From contig NZ_JBHTFQ010000003.1 in assembly GCF_042666235.1 (NCBI RefSeq), positions 310,001 through 374,000 of the forward strand: 64,000 bases of DNA, in the 5' to 3' direction. Under the pieces are notes generated by a model. That model searched no databases. It worked only from the letters and a program-made list of their open reading frames with translations, and was not told the origin of the DNA. This DNA is from Halodurantibacterium daqingensis. Its GTDB lineage: Bacteria; Pseudomonadota; Alphaproteobacteria; Rhodobacterales; Rhodobacteraceae. Shown piece after piece: positions 59,014 to 64,000 of the stretch; within the stretch, counting starts at the first letter, position 1; every line of letters begins with the position of its first letter. The position numbers and the translations under genes are program-made.

Positions 59014-60228
59014 ATGTCAATTCTGACCACGACGGACGGACAGAAGGGCTTGCCCCGCTACATGGCGCAGGTGCTGCAAGTAGCACAGCGGCTGGAAAAC
59101 GGGCGGCTTGATTTCCGCCTGCCGGATGGGCGCATCTTTCGCGCCGAGGGCCGCAATCCGGGCCCGGTGGCCGAAATCGAGATCCACAACCCGGATCTGT
59201 TTGCCCGCCTGATCCGCGAGGGTGATCTTGGCTTCTGCGAGGCCTATATCGAGGGCTGGTGGTCCACCCCTGATCTTCAGGCCTTCATGGATCTGGTCCA
59301 TGCCGGCAACGAAGGCGTCTATGACGGCTTTCCCGGCATGGCGCTGGTGAGGGCCTTCGAACGGCTGCGCCACTGGCTTCGCGCCAATTCCCGCCGCCAG
59401 GCCCGCAAGAACATCAGCTATCACTACGATCTCGGCAATGATTTCTACAGGCTCTGGCTGGACGAGACGATGACCTATTCCTCGGCCCTGTTCAGAACCG
59501 GGCAGGAAGCGCTCGAAACGGCGCAGCGCCAGAAATATGCCAGCATGGTCGATCGCATGGGGGTTTCGCCGGGCGAGCATGTGCTTGAGATCGGCTGCGG
59601 TTGGGGCGGGTTCTGCGAATATGCGGCGGGCGAACGGGGGCTGAAGGTCACCGCGCTGACCATTTCCAGGGAACAGCACGCCTATGCGGTCGAGCGGATG
59701 CAGCGGGCGGGGCTTTCGGACCGGGTCGAGATTCGCCTGCAGGATTACCGTGACGAGCGCGGCCAATACGACGGCATCGCCTCGATCGAGATGTTCGAGG
59801 CCGTGGGCGAACGCTACTGGCCCGTCTATTTCGATACCGTGCATCAGCGGCTGCGTCCGGGCCGCGCGGCAACCCTGCAGATCATCACCGTTCAGGACGC
59901 GCGCTTCGAAGCCTATCGCAAGGGGGTGGATTTCATCCAGAAGTTCATCTTTCCGGGCGGCATGTTGCCCAGCCCCTCGGCCCTGCGGCGCGAGGTGGAG
60001 CGGGCAGGGCTGCGCATCCGCGACACGTTCGAGTTCGGCGAAAGCTACAGCCAGACCCTGCGCCGCTGGCATGAAACCTTCAACGCCCGCTGGGAGGACG
60101 TTGCCGCGCTGGGCTTTGACGATCGGTTCCGCCGGATGTGGAGCTTCTACCTCACCTCCTGCGCGGGGACGTTCCAATACGGCAACTGCGATGTGGTGCA
60201 GATGACGGTGGTTCGTCCCGAGAGCTGA
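59014..60228 (+). CDS. Cyclopropane-fatty-acyl-phospholipid synthase family methyltransferase
   Basis: SAM-dependent enzyme of 404 residues that would add a methylene (or methyl) across double bonds of membrane phospholipid acyl chains. Key blocks are NISYHYDLGNDFYRLWLDETMTYSSALF in parts, the SAM motif VLEIGCGWGGF near 190, LTISREQHAYA, and FIFPGGMLPS near 315, which is diagnostic for CFA synthases. ATG 59014 follows a G-rich site; the earlier ATG at 58954 overlaps the photolyase stop, but the codons between them have poor bias. Confidence 0.88.
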   Translation: MSILTTTDGQKGLPRYMAQVLQVAQRLENGRLDFRLPDGRIFRAEGRNPGPVAEIEIHNPDLFARLIREGDLGFCEAYIEGWWSTPDLQAFMDLVHAGNEGVYDGFPGMALVRAFERLRHWLRANSRRQARKNISYHYDLGNDFYRLWLDETMTYSSALFRTGQEALETAQRQKYASMVDRMGVSPGEHVLEIGCGWGGFCEYAAGERGLKVTALTISREQHAYAVERMQRAGLSDRVEIRLQDYRDERGQYDGIASIEMFEAVGERYWPVYFDTVHQRLRPGRAATLQIITVQDARFEAYRKGVDFIQKFIFPGGMLPSPSALRREVERAGLRIRDTFEFGESYSQTLRRWHETFNARWEDVAALGFDDRFRRMWSFYLTSCAGTFQYGNCDVVQMTVVRPES

Positions 60229-60319
60229 GGCTGGGTGCGCGGGGCTTGTCCTTGCCCCCGGGGCTGTGCTTGACCTTGCGCAGGCGGGGCAGGCCCGCCC
60301 GCAAACGCCGGAGGGGCAA

Positions 60320-61438
60320 ATGGCTGCATATTTCTTCTATGGCATGATGCAGGATCCCGCATTGCGCGACCTGATGCTGGACGCGCCGCGGGATGTCGCG
60401 CCCGCCCGGCTTGCCGATCATGTGGTTCGGGCGGTGCAGGGGCAGGAGTTCCCGATGATCCTGGATCAGCCGGGTGCTGCGGCGACCGGAGTTGCCGTGC
60501 GGGACCTGACGGCGCAGGAACTGGACAGGATCAACCATGTCGCCGGGGTGCTGGGCTTTCAGCTGCGTCAGATCGTGGTCGAAGGGCAGGTCTGGCAAAT
60601 CTGGCTGCCCGAGGCCGGCCGCTGGCGGCCCGATGGGCCATGGGATCTCGCGCAGTGGCAGGAACGCGGTGCCCCGCTGATGCGCGCGGCGGTGGCGGAC
60701 CTTCTGGCGCTGCGCGACGACCGGCCCGCGCAGGCCCTGTCGGCACGCTGGCCGATGATTGCGGTGCGGGCGGCGGCCCGTCTTCTGGCGCGGCAAGGCA
60801 AGGGCGAGGCCGAGGCCCTGGGCGCCGGGGCTGCGCCCAGGGCCGCCGATGTCGAGGTGATGACCCGGCGCGAGCCCTATGCCAACTTCTTCTCGGTCGA
60901 GGAATATGACCTGCGCTATCGCCGCTTTGACGGTGGGGTCACGCCGGTCGTCAACCGCGCGGTCTTCGTCACCGGTGATGCGGCCACCGTCCTGCCCTAT
61001 GATCCACAGCGCGACCGGGTGCTGCTGATCGAACAGTTCCGCATGGGGCCCTTTGCCCGCGGCGATGCCGCGCCCTGGCTGCTGGAGCCGATTGCCGGCC
61101 GCGTGGATGCCCGGGAAACCCCCGAAGAAGCCATCCGCCGCGAAGCGCAGGAAGAGGCGGGATTGTCCCTGGGTGCGCTTCTGCCCGTGGGGGGCTTTTA
61201 TCCGACGCCGGCGGCCAAGTCGGAATATCTTCATTCCTTCATCGGGCTGGCCGATCTTCCCGACGCCGCGGCGGGCTTTGGCGGCCTGGACGAGGAAGCC
61301 GAGGATATCCGTGCGCATCTGCTGGGCTATGACCGGTTGATGCAGCTTGTCGATGACGGTGCGCTCTCAAACGGACCGCTGGTTCTTTCGGCGCTCTGGC
61401 TTGCACGCCACCGCGAGCGGATCCGGGCCGGCGCTTGA
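60320..61438 (+). CDS. GGCT-like domain fused to a Nudix (ADP-ribose pyrophosphatase-type) hydrolase
   Basis: 372-residue fusion. Residues 1-170 resemble the gamma-glutamylcyclotransferase/AIG2 fold, opening with AAYFFYGMMQDPALRDLML. Residues 180-372 are Nudix, with the full box GRVDARETPEEAIRREAQEEAGL in pieces (Gly, Glu, REx2EE, Gly) near 270 and the ADP-ribose family's GGFYPTPAAKSEYLHSFIG. The second part would split ADP-ribose or related nucleotide sugars. ATG 60320 has GGAGGGG upstream; the frame is open to 60266. Confidence 0.83.
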   Translation: MAAYFFYGMMQDPALRDLMLDAPRDVAPARLADHVVRAVQGQEFPMILDQPGAAATGVAVRDLTAQELDRINHVAGVLGFQLRQIVVEGQVWQIWLPEAGRWRPDGPWDLAQWQERGAPLMRAAVADLLALRDDRPAQALSARWPMIAVRAAARLLARQGKGEAEALGAGAAPRAADVEVMTRREPYANFFSVEEYDLRYRRFDGGVTPVVNRAVFVTGDAATVLPYDPQRDRVLLIEQFRMGPFARGDAAPWLLEPIAGRVDARETPEEAIRREAQEEAGLSLGALLPVGGFYPTPAAKSEYLHSFIGLADLPDAAAGFGGLDEEAEDIRAHLLGYDRLMQLVDDGALSNGPLVLSALWLARHRERIRAGA

Positions 61439-61463
61439 GTTCCGCCCGTCACCACCATATTGA
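61435..61463 (+). promoter_or_regulatory. Candidate promoter of cysK
   Basis: TTGAGT (61435-61440), a 17-bp spacer and TATTGA (61458-61463) lie 28 bp before the cysK start. The -35 box overlaps the Nudix stop codon. Spacing is ideal but the -10 is weak. Confidence 0.35.
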
Positions 61464-61490
61464 CTAGGGCAGGACCAAAAGGGGGCAGAG

Positions 61491-62522
61491 ATGCGGATTT
61501 ACAGCGACCTTGCGACGGCGATCGGGAACACGCCCCTGATCCGGCTGAAACATGCAAGCGAAATCACCGGCTGCGAGATCCTCGGCAAGGCCGAATTCAT
61601 GAACCCCGGCCAGTCGGTCAAGGATCGCGCCGCGCTGTTCATCATCCGCGATGCGGTGGCGAAGGGGCTTCTGCGTCCTGGCGGCACGATCGTCGAGGGC
61701 ACGGCCGGCAACACCGGCATCGGGCTTGCACTGGTCGGGGCGTCGATGGGGTTCCGCACCGTGATCGTCATCCCTGAAACCCAAAGCCAGGAAAAGAAGG
61801 ACATGCTGCGCCTGGCAGGGGCCGAGCTGGTGCAGGTGCCTGCCGCGCCCTACAAGAACCCGAACAATTACGTGCGCTATTCGGGCCGTCTGGCCGAGGC
61901 GCTGGCCCGCACCGAACCCAATGGCGCAATCTGGGCCAACCAGTTCGACAATGTGGCGAACCGTCAGGCCCATGTGGAAACCACCGGCCCCGAGATATGG
62001 GAACAGACGGAAGGCCGCGTGCATGGCTTTGTCTGCGCCGTCGGATCGGGCGGCACCATCGCCGGCGTGGCTGAAGCGCTGCAGCCCAAGGGCGTGAAGA
62101 TTGCCCTGGCCGACCCCGAAGGCGCGGCGCTGCACGCCTATTACACCACCGGTCAGTTCGACTCGCCCGGCAGCAGCATCACCGAGGGTATCGGCCAGGG
62201 GCGCATCACCGCAAACCTCGAAGGCTTCACACCCGATTTCAGCTATCGCATCCCGGATGCCGAGGCGCTGCCGATCGTCTTCGACCTGCTGGAGCACGAA
62301 GGCCTGTGCCTTGGCGGATCCTCGGGCGTCAACGTTGCCGGGGCCATCCGCATGGCGCGCGATCTGGGGCCGGGCCATACGATCGTCACGATCCTGTGCG
62401 ACTATGGCACGCGCTACCAGTCCAAGCTGTTCAACCCCGCCTTCCTGCACGAAAAGGGCCTGCCGGTTCCCGCCTGGCTGGATACGGCGCCGCGGACGCT
62501 TCCGGCTGTGTTCGAAGGTTGA
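61491..62522 (+). CDS. cysK: Cysteine synthase A
   Basis: PLP enzyme of 343 residues making cysteine from O-acetylserine and sulfide. The PLP lysine is Lys44 in NPGQSVKDRAA, the phosphate loop is EGTAGNTGIGLA near 66, and FVCAVGSGGTIAGV near 180 and GGSSGVNVAGA near 278 are family blocks. It is longer than E. coli CysK (323) by small insertions, as in other members of this clade. GGGGGCAGAG precedes the ATG. The stop overlaps the start of the mechanosensitive channel gene. Confidence 0.93.
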   Translation: MRIYSDLATAIGNTPLIRLKHASEITGCEILGKAEFMNPGQSVKDRAALFIIRDAVAKGLLRPGGTIVEGTAGNTGIGLALVGASMGFRTVIVIPETQSQEKKDMLRLAGAELVQVPAAPYKNPNNYVRYSGRLAEALARTEPNGAIWANQFDNVANRQAHVETTGPEIWEQTEGRVHGFVCAVGSGGTIAGVAEALQPKGVKIALADPEGAALHAYYTTGQFDSPGSSITEGIGQGRITANLEGFTPDFSYRIPDAEALPIVFDLLEHEGLCLGGSSGVNVAGAIRMARDLGPGHTIVTILCDYGTRYQSKLFNPAFLHEKGLPVPAWLDTAPRTLPAVFEG

Positions 62523-64000
62523 TGACGAGGCATCTGCTCAGACTCGGCGCCTCTGCGCTGCTGATCGCCTGCCTGGGGTGGGGCGCGCCGCAGCAGGCGC
62601 AGGCACAGTCGGCCCCGGTCAGCGTGGCCGAGCCCGCGCCCGGCGTCCAGGCGCCGGATTACAATGCCTGGCACCAGGTCGCCGAACGTGCCGAAGACGC
62701 CATTGCCGACAACCGCGTCACCAACCTGGGCCTTGAACAGATCCGGGCGCAGATCGTCGAATGGCGGGGCCGGTTCCTGGAAGCCCAGAGCGCCAACCAG
62801 AGCCGGATCGAAACGGTGCGCGGCCAGATCGCCGCGCTGGGCGCCGTTCCGGAAGAAGGGGTCGAGGAAGCGCCCGAAATCGCCGCCCGACGGGCCGAGT
62901 TGAACCAGCAGCTTGTGCGGCTGCAGGCGCCGGGCCTTGCCGCGGACGAGGCCTTCCGTCGCGCCGAAGGCATCATCCGCGAAATCGACCGCACGCTGCG
63001 CGACCGGCAGGCGGACGAGCTGATGCAGCTCTGGCCTTCCCCGCTCAACCCCGCCAACTGGTCGGCGGGCTATGCTGCGCTGAGCGCCAGCGCCACCAAC
63101 CTGCGCCAAGAGGTCATCAGCGCCTGGGACACGCCGCAGCGGCGCGAGGAATTCAACGGCAACCTGCCGTTGATCCTGGGATATCTTGCCTTTGCGCTTG
63201 TGGTCCTTGTGCGCGGCCGCGCCTGGATGGAACTGCTGACGCTCCGGCTTCAGACACGGGCCTCGGCGCGCGGGCGCGAGGTTTATGCGCTGCTGGTTTC
63301 GCTTGGGCAGGTGATCCTGCCCCTGGCAGGGGTCTATGCGCTGGCCTCGGCAATCCGCGCGACGGGGCTTGTGGGCCTTGTGGGCGAGGTCCTGGTGAAC
63401 GCCCTGCCGCTGGTGGGGTTTTCCATGCTGGCTGCGCGCTGGCTGGGCCTTCAGGTCTTTCCGCGCACCGACTCGGACCGGGCGCCCTTCGTCCTTCCGG
63501 CCGAGCGCCGGGCCGAGGGGCGGCTCTGGACCAACGCGCTGGGCGTGATCTTCGCCATCGAATTGGTGCGGCGGCTCGTGGTGAACCCCGATCAGGACGC
63601 CTATGCGGCGCATGCGGTCCTCTCCTTTCCTATGATCGCCCTGGCCGGATTGATGGTGTTCCGCATCGGACAGCTTCTACGGCTCCACACCCACAACGAC
63701 CGGGGCGAGGAAGATCAGATCAGCGTCCGCAACCGTATCATGGGGCTGATCGGGCAGGTTTCGATCGCCGCCGGGCTGATCGCCCCGATTCTGGCCGCAG
63801 TGGGGTATGTGGCAGCAGCCTCGGCGCTGGTCTTTCCGATGGTGCTGTCCCTGGGGCTGGTGGGGGTGCTCCTGGTGCTTCTGCAGCTTGAGACCGACGT
63901 CTATGCGTTGATCACCAAGGACAAGGACGGAGGGCGCGAAGCCCTGGTGCCGGTGCTCGTCGGTTTTGCCCTGACCCTTGCCGCACTGCCGGTCTTTGCG
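62522..64000 (+). CDS. DUF3772 / MscS-type mechanosensitive ion channel family protein (partial)
   Basis: Open from ATG 62522 to the window end, 493 codons without a stop. A signal peptide (RHLLRLGASALLIACLGWG, cleavage after AQAQ) is followed by a periplasmic helical region (50-190) with coiled-coil character (IRAQIVEWRGRFLEAQSANQ), as in DUF3772. Then come many membrane helices (from residue 215), with the Arg/Asp-rich loop LRLHTHNDRGEEDQISVRNR. The conserved MscS pore helix lies beyond the window. It starts in the cysK stop codon (TGATG). Confidence 0.82.
   Translation, partial: MTRHLLRLGASALLIACLGWGAPQQAQAQSAPVSVAEPAPGVQAPDYNAWHQVAERAEDAIADNRVTNLGLEQIRAQIVEWRGRFLEAQSANQSRIETVRGQIAALGAVPEEGVEEAPEIAARRAELNQQLVRLQAPGLAADEAFRRAEGIIREIDRTLRDRQADELMQLWPSPLNPANWSAGYAALSASATNLRQEVISAWDTPQRREEFNGNLPLILGYLAFALVVLVRGRAWMELLTLRLQTRASARGREVYALLVSLGQVILPLAGVYALASAIRATGLVGLVGEVLVNALPLVGFSMLAARWLGLQVFPRTDSDRAPFVLPAERRAEGRLWTNALGVIFAIELVRRLVVNPDQDAYAAHAVLSFPMIALAGLMVFRIGQLLRLHTHNDRGEEDQISVRNRIMGLIGQVSIAAGLIAPILAAVGYVAAASALVFPMVLSLGLVGVLLVLLQLETDVYALITKDKDGGREALVPVLVGFALTLAALPVFA

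Overview
The window is a GC-rich, gene-dense stretch of core chromosome from an alphaproteobacterium, most likely a member of the Rhodobacterales (Rhodobacteraceae/Paracoccaceae). Evidence for this includes a circularly permuted two-piece tmRNA gene, an F1-ATPase zeta-type inhibitor (DUF1476) divergent from purC-purS-purQ, an sspB / fumC-DUF4169-ribbon-helix-helix cluster, the DUF177-rpmF-plsX-fabH-ihfA-merR operon, yajC-secD-secF-Mth938-ccmABCDG synteny, and a TAXI-TRAP uptake system with DctB/DctD regulators. I see no prophage, insertion sequence, CRISPR array or integrative element.

Layout. 1-6264: end of a DUF3422 gene, a Na/phosphate-cotransporter-like protein, a decayed dehydrogenase fragment, then an ArgE-like deacylase, a flavin oxidoreductase and an M20 amidohydrolase. 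6265-9168: a TspO-like membrane protein and serS, with an odd array of dyads between them. 9169-15413: protein export (yajC, secD, secF) followed by the haem exporter and cytochrome c maturation genes ccmABCD and ccmG. 15417-23195, mostly minus strand: a sugar kinase, a TAXI-TRAP transporter and its dctB/dctD regulators. 23233-27605: exonuclease III, an Fe-S carrier, dNTPase, a small membrane protein, betaine-homocysteine methyltransferase and the zeta subunit.

27782-32659: purC-purS-purQ and a second DctB/DctD-like pair whose regulator lacks the sigma-54 contact loop. 32660-39521: a structured leader and RNase E, ccdA, a membrane alpha/beta-hydrolase-like protein and a cytochrome P450. 39490-45115, minus strand: a long dCTP deaminase, tRNA-Pro(GGG), and the merR/ihfA/fabH/plsX/rpmF/DUF177 lipid-ribosome operon. 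45231-51245: bamE, msrB, ornithine-lipid acyltransferase olsB, an ABC-F ATPase, an EEP hydrolase and a phospholipase D/cardiolipin-synthase-like protein. 51204-56173: RHH protein, DUF4169, fumC, sspB, chromate transporter, phytochelatin-synthase-like peptidase and ssrA. 56279-64000: class V aminotransferase, photolyase, cyclopropane-fatty-acid synthase-like enzyme, GGCT-Nudix fusion, cysK and a truncated mechanosensitive channel.

Functional themes. Cytochrome c biogenesis appears twice (ccm genes and ccdA). Membrane lipid synthesis recurs (plsX, fabH, olsB, PLD, CFA synthase). Trans-translation is represented by both the tag RNA (ssrA) and the adaptor that delivers tagged proteins to ClpXP (sspB). 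The most interesting items are the two NtrC-family regulators with altered or missing GAFTGA loops, the stem-loop leader of rne, the hydrolase-P450 pair, the tag RNA close to its adaptor, and the phytochelatin-synthase-like/chromate-transporter pair.
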